A program made the translations under genes and the position numbers. Positions 52,955 through 63,616 of a stretch of DNA of 64,000 bases are shown here, one piece after another. The notes beneath the pieces are model-generated. The model was not told the DNA's origin, did no database searches, and worked only from the letters and a program-made list of their open reading frames with translations. Where the stretch lies: NCBI GenBank assembly GCA_023525975.1, contig CM042030.1, forward strand, positions 26,220,350 to 26,284,349. The letters are read 5' to 3'. Source of the stretch: Smallanthus sonchifolius (Eukaryota; Streptophyta; Magnoliopsida; Asterales; Asteraceae). Every line of letters starts with the position of its first letter. Within the stretch, counting starts at the first letter, position 1.

Positions 52955-53404
52955 CTAATGACTCAAGGCGTCTGCTACGACATTCGCCTTCCTAAGGTGA
53001 TACTTGAACTCGCAGTCGTAATCATTTAGCTGTTCTACCCAACGGCGTTGCCTCTTGTTGAGTTCTTTCTGATTAAAGATGTGCTGGAGACTCTTGTGGT
53101 CTATAAAGATAGTGCATCTTGTACCATAGAGGTAATGTCTCCATATTTTGAGTGCAAACACAACAACACCCAATTCTAAATCGTGTGTAGTATAATTTTT
53201 CTCATGGACCTTCAGCTGTCTGGATGCATATGCTATGACTTTTTATCTCTGCATCAGTACACATCCCAGACCTTGGTGTGATGCATCGCAATACATGATG
53301 AAAATGTCAGTTCCTTCGGGAAGGGATAGGATTGGTGCACTGCAAAGTTTCTGCTTCAGCAATTGAAAAGCTGATTCTTGTTTATCATTCCAATCAAACT
53401 TTTT
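52955..53404 (-). pseudogene. RNase H, gypsy C
   Basis: Contains [17 protein letters not shown], the [11 protein letters not shown] motif, [15 protein letters not shown] and the closing [20 protein letters not shown]; all four acidic positions are kept. A TAA (for a glutamate codon seen in H) interrupts it after LMQR. Confidence 0.85.
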
Positions 53405-53407
53405 GTC

Positions 53408-54135
53408 CTACTGAGTTAATGTGGTCAAAAGCAAGGCTATCTTTGAAAAATTCTCGATGAATCGCCTGTAATAACCTGCCAATCCCAGAAATTGGCGCAC
53501 CTCAGTTGGAGTTCTTGGTGCTTCCCAGTTTTTGATAGCTTCAATCTTGGACGGGTCTACGTGAATACCCTTCTTATTGATGACGTGTCCGAGAAAGTGG
53601 ACCTCTCGAATCCAAAACTCACACTTAGAGAATTTTGCATATAACTTTTCATTCCTAAGTAGTTCCAAGATTAGCTTCAAGTGATGTTCATGTTCTTCTT
53701 TGGTTCGTGAATATATCAATATGTCATCGATAAACACAATCACGAATTTATCCAGGTATGGTTTGCACACACGGTTCATGAGATCCGTGAAAACTGCCGG
53801 TGCATTAGTCAAACCAAATGGCATGACTAGGAACTCGTCCTAAAATCTGTCATTGGTATATCATCCTCTTGGACTCTTAGTTGATGGTATCCTGATCGTA
53901 GATCAATCTTAGAATAGAAACTTGAACCATGAAGTTGATCGAATAGGTCTTCTATTCGAGGAAGAGGATACCGGTTCTTAATTGTAAGCTTGTTCAACTC
54001 CCGGTAATCGATACACATTCTAAAGGTTCCATCCTTTTTCTTCACAAATAAGACCGGAGCTCCCCAGGGTGAAAAACTCGGTCTTATGAAACCTTTATCA
54101 AGTAACTCTTGCAGTTGGCTTGATAATTCTTGCAT
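53408..54135 (-). pseudogene. reverse transcriptase, gypsy C
   Basis: RT with [32 protein letters not shown], then after a deletion of about 16 bp near 53838 (removing part of RTRYGHYEF) [27 protein letters not shown] and [19 protein letters not shown]. The catalytic FIDD box is intact, but the deletion shifts the frame. Confidence 0.88.
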
Positions 54136-54198
54136 CTCAGAAGGTGCTATACGATACGGTGATCGTGCAACTGGTGCAGCTCCTGGTGCTAGGTCGAT

Positions 54199-55311
54199 TC
54201 AGAACTCGACTTTTCTCGGTGGTGGTAAGCCAGGTAAATCTTCAGGAAATACTTCGGGGTAATCCCTAACGATCGGTATGTCCTCAAGTCGACGTTCCTC
54301 GGGTTTCTTCTCGATGATATGAGCCAGAAACACGCAATAACCCTTGCGTAGATATTTATGAGCATTCATGCAGTTTATCATCTTTAACATCGTTCTACAC
54401 CTTTCTCCTTCAATTGAAAGAATTTCTCCGCTCAGTAGTGGGATACATACAATTTTCTCGAAGCACACGATCTCGGCATGATTCTTTGATAACCAATCCA
54501 TACCAATAACAATATCAAAACTCCCTAGTTCGACTGGTAGAAAGTCTATATCGAATATATGATTTTCTAAACATAAAGTACAACCCGTAATGACCTCTCC
54601 GGTTTTAATTAACTTCCCATTTGCTAATTCGATTGTATAACTTTGATCTATTTTTCTGGCCTTAATAGCAAGTAAGGATTTAAAATCATTCGACACAAAG
54701 CTCATATCCGCACCCGAATAAAAAATTATAGAGGCATAGTGATTATTTATCGGAAACGTACCAGTGACAATATTCGGGTCCTGGCGTGCGTCCCCTGCAC
54801 CCATCACAAATGCTCTCCCCTGTGCCTGAGCGTTCATCTGATTCTTCCACTTGGGACAGTCCTTCTTGAAGTGCTTCGGGTCACCACATACGAAACATCC
54901 CAGTTTATTTCTCCCCATCCGGTTGTTAACTCGACAAACTTGTGTGGTGTGACCAAATTTGTTACATTTTCCACACTTGATGCACTTACCGACATGATGA
55001 TTTCCGCACTTCTTACATCTCGGTAGGCCCCTATCATACTCCTTTTTTTCCACTAAGTTGGCTGCAAAAGCCTTCATAGTTCCTTGTTTCTTAAACCCTT
55101 GTTTCCCAAATTTGTTACTTGAATTCCCCATCCACTTCCATTTCTCCCCAGATCTACCTTCCTCGTTCTCCTTCCTCACAAACAATCCATTACGTACTGC
55201 ATCATCCTTTAGTTTGAATGTTAAAGTTATAGCACTCTTGGCATCTATTGGATTAGATGAAGTTACCATACTGTGAATTTGAGGCGCAAGGCCCCACAGA
55301 TACCTTTCCAC
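54199..55311 (-). pseudogene. gag nucleocapsid, protease and linker, gypsy C
   Basis: One uninterrupted frame of 370 codons spanning the gag C-terminus and protease. Three zinc-binding clusters are seen: CKKCGNHHVGKC, CGKCNKFGHTTQVC and CFVCGDPKHFKKDC. The protease motif is FYSGADMSFVS; the catalytic Asp, present as FDSGADMSFVS in element H, is Tyr here, so the protease is dead. The linker has MDWLSKNHAEIVCFEK and IPIVRDYPEVFPEDLPGLPP. A stop follows KVEF where [10 protein letters not shown] should continue. Confidence 0.88.
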
Positions 55312-55323
55312 ACGCTTATGTTC

Positions 55324-55752
55324 TTACGTGACCATATGCGGTACCAGAATTGCCAAGTCATTAAAACGGTCGGTGTACCCCACCACATCATCTCCGATCA
55401 TCTGTAGATTCCACATCTCAATTTCAATCTTTTGCAATTTGTTTCGAGGACAATATTCCTCAATCATCATAGTTTTCAACTCCTCCCAATACAATTGATA
55501 CGCTGACTCTCTCCCCAAAGTCTTTATTTGAGTATTCCACCAGGTTAAAGCTTTATCAGTGAGCGTGCGAGTAGAATACTTCACCATGCAGTCAGCGCTG
55601 CATTCACTAATATCAATTACCGATTCCATCTTTTCTATCCACCTCATTAGACCTACTGCACCCACTGTGCCATTGAAATTGCGGGGGTTGCAGGATAGGA
55701 AGGCCTTGTAGGTGCACTTCCTGCTTAGAGCATCTGTAGGATCACAAGTCAA
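55324..55752 (-). pseudogene. gag capsid region, gypsy C
   Basis: Encodes RKCTYKAFLSCNPRNFNGTV, GLMRWIEKMESVIDISECSA, LTDKALTWWNTQIKTLGRES and MMIEEYCPRNKLQKIEIEMW, ending FNDLAILVPHMVT. This is the standard chromovirus gag domain. A stop separates it from the following 55311 frame. Confidence 0.88.
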
Positions 55753-56025
55753 TATTTTAATAACGCTATTAATTTTAGTCCTTGACTATGTGTTTCTAGT
55801 GAGATTACTCGACCTATTACCTCCAAAACCTCCGGCTGTGCCGCTACCTCCTTCACCTCCTCTGCCGGTACCGCTGCCATTTCCTCATCCACTATTTTGA
55901 TTTGTTTCATATTGCTCCATGGCGGCAGCTACTCGTTGTGCTATGAGTTGTTCCACGTTTGGGGAAATTATGTTGTTGTTGTTCTCGCTAGTGGAGTCAC
56001 AGGGTGTCCTTCGCTTAGGTGCCAT
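55753..56025 (-). pseudogene. gag N-terminus, gypsy C
   Basis: Starts MAPKRRTPCDSTSENNNN at 56025, then EQLIAQRVAAAMEQYE and a Gly-rich tract. Nonsense codons occur near 55885 and 55790. The Met at 56025 is favoured over upstream Mets, because the sequence upstream of it is hydrophobic and unlike gag. Confidence 0.75.
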
Positions 56026-56345
56026 GGCGTTCTTTTTAACATGACATTTAGAAAGAAGTAAAATTATAAAAATAATAATGATACCACATGATATACATGT
56101 ACAACAACATCTAACGTACACAACAATCATCACAACATAACCCATCACATTCATAGATAAACATACGTAGTACATATTTCCAAAATACAAGAATGTAAAA
56201 TAGATGGGTTCATATGACCACATTAGTACTAAAGTTTCAAACTACATAACATGATACAGGCACAACCTGCCCGTAATAGGTCTAGAAATAAGAAAACGTT
56301 CCTGTCAGAACGGTAGTTGGGGTTAGCATCTGCTGCACACGTGCC

Positions 56346-56826
56346 TCAGCTAGTAGCCCAGAGCTCTGCATCAATCGCCCTCTGCTCGGCTGCCTCAACC
56401 TTCTGCTCACCTGCGGCTGTCCTCCTCTCCATCTCTGCTAGTCTTTTCTCTAACTCCATCATCTGACTAGATGCATGCTGAAGGGATTGGTCAATCAGTC
56501 TATGATCCTCCATTATCCCAGTAACATTTTTCCAGTAAGGATGGAAAAGTCGTCAAGTCTCTTCGGATGGACTTCACCTCCCTTTCCAGATAGTGAATTT
56601 CTATCTCTTTCTTATTGCTGTGGGACACTAGCAAGGGAATGGTGCATTCCGTGCACTCCCCGTTGCGTGGCACGGGCTGTGAATTACATGCTATTCCGAC
56701 AGGGTCGCAGGTCGTAGGGATGTCCTCCTCCACCCTCCACATCTGGATTGCTTGGCGGAGCCAATCCCAGTATGATACGTCCATCCTTGGTCCTCTGGGC
56801 ATAGTCTCACCAGTGGATTCAGCCAT
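56346..56826 (-). pseudogene. upstream ORF between primer-binding site and gag, gypsy C
   Basis: A frame of 108 codons (56826-56500) begins MAESTGETMPRGPRMDVSYW and contains four cysteines and a helical LEREVKSIRRDLTTF. A one-base shift leads into a further coiled-coil stretch (MELEKRLAEMERRTAAGEQK) ending at 56346. Together they make about 160 residues, separate from gag. It resembles no gag or pol domain. Gypsy A has nothing similar in its leader; element D has its own ORF at the comparable place. Coding status is uncertain. Confidence 0.45.
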
Positions 56827-56986
56827 TTTTGTATGTCGCTTCCTAACTATGGAGTTTAAGTGGTGTTAGTATGTGACTACAATATCCATATGACAAGATA
56901 AATGGCTATGCAATGAAAACGTTTTAGTGAGTCATTTAAATTATAGACTAGGTTCTGTTTTAGACTCCTAGTTCGCTATAATCAAT

Positions 56987-56999
56987 GGCTCTGATACCA
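56987..56999 (-). promoter_or_regulatory. primer-binding site of gypsy C
   Basis: The minus strand reads TGGTATCAGAGCC, five bases after the LTR end at 57005. Initiator-Met tRNA type. Confidence 0.9.
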
Positions 57000-57004
57000 A
57001 TTTC

Positions 57005-58657
57005 TGTCACACCCCGCCAAGGCGGAAACGCGAGGCGTAACATTCATGGTTTCCAAAGCATATGATTACCGCAAACACATACATATAGTTGGATACATAA
57101 TCTAGTTTAAAATATTTACATCACAAAATATCAACTTTAAAAATATTTACATCACAAAATATCAACTTGAGTTTACAAAAGTTTAAGATTTCGCAATTAT
57201 GACTCAAGACCATGAGTTATACGAGAGAAATCCTCCAAAAGCCGTATCCACATGCATGCATGTAACCTACATTACTAATCTGAAGACCACGTTCAATTTC
57301 CTGAAAACATACTTAAAAAGTGTCAACACGAGGTTAGTGAGTTCACAAAACATTATCAAGAGTTATCATAAATCCAACGTTTAAACATGATCATTTTCCA
57401 ATCAAAACTCTTTATATGTATAACCAATGAATCTAAACATTTTAACCTGATCAATTGACCCCATTTATAAGCTTGCAAGGAATACAAAATAATATGTAAT
57501 GCACGAGACCGTAACCAAACCCCAACTTTTTATTGCCTCCGCTCGCTTTTTCTGCGAGTAAGATAATGTGCAGTCATTCGGCCATTTGGACCCCCGATTA
57601 GTGCGACTAACCATGACCGGGAGCGTCACCCCAAATAGTAATATCCATAGAATCTCGGGCTAAGTCCATAGCTAATGGTTACTAAGTTTTTATTCCGAGG
57701 ACTTTAAGCGCTTTATCTTTCCCTCAATGCACACATACGGTCTGATCATTTGTTCATTCATTTACATATGAAAATTCTTTACAAGTATGTTTCCACCCCC
57801 AAAACATTTCAAAAACATAGAAAAAGGGGTTAGTGAAACTCATCTCGATAGAAGTATATGCTTGCAAATATTTGAATAAAAGCAGACCCGCCTATCCGTA
57901 TCCTATTTACACAAGGATACTAAACACGTTAAGACTACCCGTCTTAAAGGCAAGTTGTTCACTCGACTTAACTATTACTGTTAAGTACGTCTTAGTTTAT
58001 TTGACACAATGTTTTCTCGTAACGACTCGTTGGTGATTATTATTTCAGCATAGACGCTTTACTTATTTTCAAAGAAAATATTATATTTCCATATTGGTGA
58101 CATAATATATATATCCAAAAATAAATATTATTTTTGGCAACAACTTGCAATATTTCACATTATAGTCACGTATAAACACATAATTATTTATTTCCGGTAA
58201 TTATATAAAATCATAGATATCGTTTAAGTATGTTATACGTATGTCTACTCCTATGTGCACATAATCCATGTTAACACGCCCATATACAATTACTTGTTCC
58301 GAACGACATTTATTAACTTGTCATGTATTTATATTTTCACCAATATCTACACAAAAGTATAATCATATTTCAACATACACTTAAATATGTTTCGTGAATA
58401 CATACGATCATTTATTTAAACCAAACGTCTTTAGATTTCATTAATCAAGTCCACGTTCCATGCTATAAACAAGTTATAAGCATCTTTATAATTTCAACTA
58501 TTTAGTCGTTTCATAATTCATCCCAAGTTACTAATCTTCCATCACTTATATTTACATATTATAACTTCAATATATAAATACACATACGTTTTTTAACAAC
58601 TTTTCAAGTTCAACAATTTATGACTGTACTTATATATTTTTACATGTTTCATGCGAT

Positions 58658-58698
<41 letters not shown>

Positions 58699-60101
58699 CA
58701 CATATATTTCACTTATCCAAGTATTATTCATAGTTTTTAATTTACTATTTCCCTTTTTAATATCAAATGTTCCAACAAGAATATCCACCTATAAATACAT
58801 ATATAAATTTCGATATATATATCTGTATATATATATATATGTATGTATGTATTATGACCATTTCAAGTTACTACAATCAACAATATGCATACACATGTGT
58901 TTTCTACCAATTCGATCCTTTTTATATATTTACACAAATCTTTTAGTTTAACAACTCATAACTTAGCATCGTGAAATCAAAATAACAAATATCTCATAAA
59001 ATATTTCAAGACAATAATCTATGCATATAAGCCTATCATTTTCGAACCACATACATCTTTTTATATAAAATCTAGTTTTTAAACATAATAAAGTTAAACT
59101 TATAAAACTCTTTAGCTTTTCAAATTTCTTTGATTATTAGGATGAACAACGTGCTTTAATCAACAAGTAAAGAGGATTTTAGAGATGGATGTCGGTTTCA
59201 TACCGCTAGACAAGCTAGGTGAAGAATCACGAGAACACGGTGAGAAATGGCTTGGTTCCCTAGCTACAACCGATCCTTGATTCTTCAAGAACTCCTTGAA
59301 TCTCCCAACTCCTAACTAATTTATCTATGTTTTGATCTTGAATTTTTGAAAGAGTGTGTGCATGTGTGTGCATTGTGTGAGCCGTATATATGTATATAGG
59401 AAAGATGGGAGTTGAGTGATGATCACATCTTCATCATTACCAGTTATGGTTGATGGGAATTGCATGTAATCATTTGAAGTGGAAGGGGGTGTGCATGCAA
59501 GACATGTATGCAAGCATTTATGAGTTAGTGGGTGGCTACACCCACATTTCGGCCGAGAGGGGTATAGGGTGGGGGGTTGGGTGTTGTCAAATCCATTAAT
59601 GGTTAGATAGGTGGGTTCTTTGGTGGTATAAATCCCATAGGTGATCGCGTGATCTAATACCCGGTGTAAAACTTTTAAACGATTCATTACTTATATGTTT
59701 TTGTGTGGTTTGACTAGTCTCAATAGTTTACTAGTTAACCCGACATAGTTATTACTATAACTATATTATACATGAATACACATAACATAACTTAGAGCCA
59801 TACAACAAACATTTATATGTCAACTTTTTATAAAAATTTAGTCACCAATATTTATGTTTTTAATGTCAAACGTGTCTCTAGACTTTTCTGGAATAACATT
59901 CTTTTTAATCACCAACGACCGTATTTTGCGGTTTATGACTGTTTACTTTTTCTAGTAATTCTTTAAAATTTATTAAACATGAAATAAATTCCTTTGCTAG
60001 ACTCCTTGAATTTACTTAGTCAAAATAAAACTTCAGAAAATATATTATATGAACGTTCATTTATGAAATATGGATATTGACCTGAAATGATGTGCGTCAC
60101 A
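57005..60101 (-). repeat. LTR shared by gypsy C (5') and gypsy H (3')
   Basis: 3097 bp from TGTCACACCCCGCC to GCGTCACA. On its left is the gypsy C primer-binding site and on its right the gypsy H polypurine tract, so one LTR serves as 5' LTR of C and 3' LTR of H. It contains an (AT)n run at 58663-58692 and other AT-rich blocks. A TATATACA-type promoter candidate lies on the minus strand near 59385-59400. Confidence 0.88.
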
Positions 60102-60114
60102 TTCTCCCAATGTT
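60102..60114 (-). promoter_or_regulatory. polypurine tract of gypsy H
   Basis: The minus strand reads AACATTGGGAGAA before TGTGACGC. The gypsy C tract (23823-23811) is AACATATGGAGAA. Confidence 0.8.
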
Positions 60115-60136
60115 AAAGAGAATTTCGTCCCGAAAA

Positions 60137-61039
60137 TCAGTTGTTGTCATCTTGACTTGAAGTGTTCGGAAACAAGGACGGGTACTTGGCTTTCATTTTA
60201 TCTTCCCGCTCCCACGTATACCCGGGGCCCCGCTTCGAATTCCAACGTACCTTGACCAGCTTAACTCGGCTATGCCTTGTTTTCTGAACCTTCCAATCTG
60301 TGACTTCTATCGGTTCCTCAACGAAGTGAAACTTGTCGTCTATTTGAATCTCATCAGGCGGTATAATTAACGTCTCGTCTGATAAGCACTTCTTGAGATT
60401 AGATACATGAAATATATCATGTATATTGCTTAGTTCTTGGGGCAATTTGAGCTTGTAAGCTACAGAGCCAACCCTAGCCAGTATTTCAAATGGTCCGATG
60501 TACCTAGGATTAAGTTTGCCAAATCTTGCAACTCCTTTCCAAGATGAGACCTTCAACATGACTTTGTCTCCTACTTGGAATTCTAATGGTCTTAATCTGT
60601 TATCCGCGTAACTCTTTTGCCTGTCACGAGCGGCCTTCAGATGATCCTTGATCTTGAAGATCTTGTCGGTATTGTCCTGAATAACCTCAGGACTGGTTAA
60701 ATGCTTGTCACCAACCTCCGCCCAACATAGCGGTGAACGACATTTTCGACCGTACAAAGCCTCAAACGGAGCGGCTTTGATACTGCTGTGGTAACTGTTA
60801 TTGTATGAAAACTCAGCCAGCGGCAAATGAGTATCCCAATTTCCTCCGAAATCAATTTCACACGCACAGAGCATATCCTCTAAAGTTTGAATGGTCCTTT
60901 CACTTTGACCATCTGTTTGTGGGTGATATGATGTGCTCATGTCAAGACGTGTGCCTAAGGCTTCTTGTAAGGATTGCCAGATCCTAGACACGAATCTGCT
61001 ATCTCTATCAGAGATAATAGAGCTTGGCACTCCATGCAT
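60137..61039 (-). CDS. integrase core and chromodomain, gypsy H
   Basis: 300 codons. It has the second catalytic Asp ([14 protein letters not shown]) and Glu ([13 protein letters not shown]), [37 protein letters not shown], and a chromodomain ([20 protein letters not shown] with [15 protein letters not shown]), ending before the polypurine tract. The start is a frameshift point near 61040, not a true initiation codon. It is uninterrupted from there on. Confidence 0.88.
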   Translation of the reverse strand: MHGVPSSIISDRDSRFVSRIWQSLQEALGTRLDMSTSYHPQTDGQSERTIQTLEDMLCACEIDFGGNWDTHLPLAEFSYNNSYHSSIKAAPFEALYGRKCRSPLCWAEVGDKHLTSPEVIQDNTDKIFKIKDHLKAARDRQKSYADNRLRPLEFQVGDKVMLKVSSWKGVARFGKLNPRYIGPFEILARVGSVAYKLKLPQELSNIHDIFHVSNLKKCLSDETLIIPPDEIQIDDKFHFVEEPIEVTDWKVQKTRHSRVKLVKVRWNSKRGPGYTWEREDKMKAKYPSLFPNTSSQDDNN

Positions 61040-61232
61040 TGCCTACAATTTCCTTGATATATAGCCTTGCAAGTTTCTTGGTTTTATCCGTCTCTTTGAT
61101 AGGTAGGAAATGTGCTGACTTTGTCAAACGATCGACGATTACCCATATAGTATTGTATCCGCCTGAAGTCTAGGGTAACTTTGTAATGAAATCCATGGAG
61201 ATCTGTTCCCATTTCCATTGAGGAATCTCGGG
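61040..61232 (-). pseudogene. integrase first catalytic segment, gypsy H
   Basis: Encodes [13 protein letters not shown] with the first Asp and [15 protein letters not shown] stop after the leucine-glutamine of GLLQ (61233), a TAG in place of lysine after TKLP (near 61172) and a one-base insertion near 61040 break the frame. Confidence 0.8.
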
Positions 61233-62117
61233 TTATTGTAATAATCCTAACTGTTTCAGATGTTCTGCTTTTACCTTTGAACACGCCAGACACTTGCCAA
61301 CATAGATAGCAATCTCTCCTTTCATGTTTGGCCACCAATAGTGTTCTTTCATATCCTTATACATCTTATCCGAACCTGGGTGAATGGAGTACCTGGACTT
61401 GTGGACTTCGTCCATAATCAACTCCCGTAAATTATCAAAACGTGGCACCCAGATTCTATTCATGAAGTATAAAGTATCATCTGACTTTGGTTCCAACTGC
61501 CTTATCATTCCCCGTAATGCCTCACTCTCAATGTTCTCTTCTTTGATTGCTTCCTGTTGTGCCATCCGGATTTGAGTCGTGAGACTCGTATGTATTTTCA
61601 ATCCTAGGGCATGAACACAAAGAGTTTTAACTTGCTCCTTACGACTCAAGGCGTCTACTACGACATTCGCCTTCCTAGGGTGATACTTGATCTCGCAGTC
61701 GTAAACATTTAGCAGTTCTACCCAACGGTGTTGCCTCATGTTGAGTTCTTTCTGATTAAAGATGTGCTGGAGACTCTTGTGGTCTGTAAAGATAGTGCAT
61801 CTTATACCATAGAGGTAATGTCTCCATATTTTGAGTGTGAACACAACAACACCCAATTCTAAATCATGTGTAGTATAATTTTTCTCATGGACCTTCAGCT
61901 GTCTGGATGCATATGCTATGACTTTTTCTCTCTGCATCAGTACACATCCCAGACCTTGGTGTGATGCGTCGCAGTACATGATGAAATTTTCGGTTCCTTC
62001 TGGAAGGGATAGGATTGGTGCACTGCAAAGTTTATGCTTCAGCAATTGAAAAGCTGATTCTTGTTTATCAGTCCAATCAAACTTTTTGTCCTTCTGAGTT
62101 AACGTGGTCAAAGGCAA
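61233..62117 (-). CDS. RNase H and integrase zinc domain, gypsy H
   Basis: 294 codons with RNase H residues intact ([39 protein letters not shown] and the final VVVDALSR). The integrase N-terminal domain follows: [34 protein letters not shown] and [11 protein letters not shown]. This segment shows what gypsy C had before element D inserted after the HYWW-proximal codons. Confidence 0.88.
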   Translation of the reverse strand: MPLTTLTQKDKKFDWTDKQESAFQLLKHKLCSAPILSLPEGTENFIMYCDASHQGLGCVLMQREKVIAYASRQLKVHEKNYTTHDLELGVVVFTLKIWRHYLYGIRCTIFTDHKSLQHIFNQKELNMRQHRWVELLNVYDCEIKYHPRKANVVVDALSRKEQVKTLCVHALGLKIHTSLTTQIRMAQQEAIKEENIESEALRGMIRQLEPKSDDTLYFMNRIWVPRFDNLRELIMDEVHKSRYSIHPGSDKMYKDMKEHYWWPNMKGEIAIYVGKCLACSKVKAEHLKQLGLLQ

Positions 62118-62174
62118 GGCTATCTTTGAAAAATTCTCGATGAATCGCCTCTAATAACCTGCTAATCCCAGAAA

Positions 62175-62696
62175 TTAACGCACCTCAGTTGGAGTTCTTG
62201 GTGCTTCCCAGTTTTTGATAGCTTCAATCTTGGACGGGTCTACGTGAATACCCTTCTTATTGATGACGTGTCCGAGAAAGTGGACCTCTCGAATCCAAAA
62301 CTCACACTTAGAGAATTTTGCATATAACTTCTCATTCCTAAGTAGTTCCAAGATTAGCTTCAAGTGATGTTCATATTCTTCCTTGGTTCGTGAATATATC
62401 ACTATGTCATCGATAAACACAATCACGAATTTATCCAGGTATGGTTTGCACACACGGTTCATGAGATCCATAAAAACTGCCAGTGCATTAGTCAAATCAA
62501 ATGGCATGACTAGGAACTCGTAATGACCATAACGAGTCCTAAAAGCTGTCTTTGGTATATCATCCTCCTGGACTCTTAGTTGATGGTATCCTGATCGTAG
62601 ATCAATCTTAGAATTGAAACTTAAACCTTGAAGTTGATCGAATAGGTCGTCTATTCGAGGAAGAGGATACCGGTTCTTAATTGTAAGCTTGTTCAA
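62175..62696 (-). pseudogene. reverse transcriptase, gypsy H
   Basis: RT with [51 protein letters not shown] (G to D in the usual MPFGL), and [15 protein letters not shown]. It ends at a stop where LGLAGY should follow. Upstream, the KKKDG start is separated by a stop near 62700. Confidence 0.87.
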
Positions 62697-62762
62697 CTCC
62701 CGGTAATCTATACAAAATCTAAAGGTTCAATCCTTTTTCTTCACAAATAAGACCGGAGCTCC

Positions 62763-63200
62763 CTAGGGTGAAAAACTCGGTCTTATGAAACCTTTATCAA
62801 GTAACTCTTGCAGTTGGCTTGATAATTCTTGCATCTCAAAAGGTGCTAGACGATACGGTGATCGTGCAACTGGTGCAGCTCCTGGTGCTAGGTCGATTCG
62901 GAACTCGACTTTTCTCGGTGGTGGTAAGCCAGGTAAGTCTTCGGGAAATACTTCGGGGTAATCCCTAACGATCGGTATGTCCTCAAGTCGACGTTCCTCG
63001 GGGTTCTTCTCGACGATATGAACCAGAAACACGCAATAACCCTTGCGTAGATATTTATGAGCTTTCATGCAGTTTATCATCTTTAACATCGTTCTACACC
63101 TTTGGCCTTGAATTGAAAGAATTTCTCCGCTCGGTAGTGGGATACGTACAATTTTCTCGAAGCACACGATCTCGGCATGATTCTTTGATAACGAATCCAT
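62763..63200 (-). pseudogene. protease-RT linker, gypsy H
   Basis: Open frame with [60 protein letters not shown] and [20 protein letters not shown], i.e. the region between protease and the RT fingers. It ends at TAG 62763, where a tryptophan (SPWGAP) is expected. Confidence 0.82.
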
Positions 63201-63265
63201 GCCAATAACAATATCAAAACTCTCTAGTTCGACAGGTAGAAGGTCTATATCGAATATATGATTTT

Positions 63266-63616
63266 CTAAACATAAAGTACAACCCTAATGACCTCTCCGG
63301 TTTTAGTTAACTTCCTATTTGCTAATTCGATTGTATAACTTTGATCTAGTTTGTTGGCCTTAATACCAAGTAAGGATTTAAAATCATTTGACACAAAGCT
63401 CATATCCGCACCCGAATCAAAAATTATAGAGGCATAGTGATTATTTATCGGAAACGTACAAGTGACAATATTCGGGTCCTGGCGTGCGTCCCCTGCACCC
63501 ATCACAAATGCTCTCCCCTGTGCCTGAACGTTCATCTGATTCTTCCACTTGGGACAATCCTTCTTGAAGTGCTTCAGGTCACCACATACGAAACATCCCG
63601 GTTTATTTCTCCCCAT
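63266..63616 (-). pseudogene. zinc knuckle and protease, gypsy H
   Basis: Contains the third knuckle CFVCGDLKHFKKDC and the intact protease motif IIFDSGADMSFVSNDF. A frameshift near 63285 (after EVIRVVLYV) breaks the second half of the protease. Confidence 0.85.

Larger units (their letters stand above)
22776..60101 (-). mobile_element. Gypsy C: chromovirus split by nested insertions
   Basis: Minus-strand element present as 22776-25060 and 52658-60101. In element order: 5' LTR (60101-57005), primer-binding site (56999-56987), upstream ORF, gag, protease, RT, RNase H, integrase interrupted by element D, integrase end with chromodomain, polypurine tract (23823-23811) and the inner part of the 3' LTR (23810-22776). 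The integrase reads continuously if D and one copy of the GTGTT target duplication are removed, as judged against intact element H. It carries several stops and a mutated protease active site. Confidence 0.88.

Noticed and set aside
58663..58692. (AT)n runs here and at 25366, 49717 and 49853 as possible origins or matrix attachment sites
   Set aside because: They are simple microsatellites in LTRs, with lengths differing between the two D LTRs as expected from slippage.
59325..59687. 120-codon minus-strand frame in the gypsy C/H LTR
   Set aside because: It is cysteine- and threonine-rich low-complexity translation of the LTR with no conserved counterpart kept open in the second LTR copy at 23040-23400.
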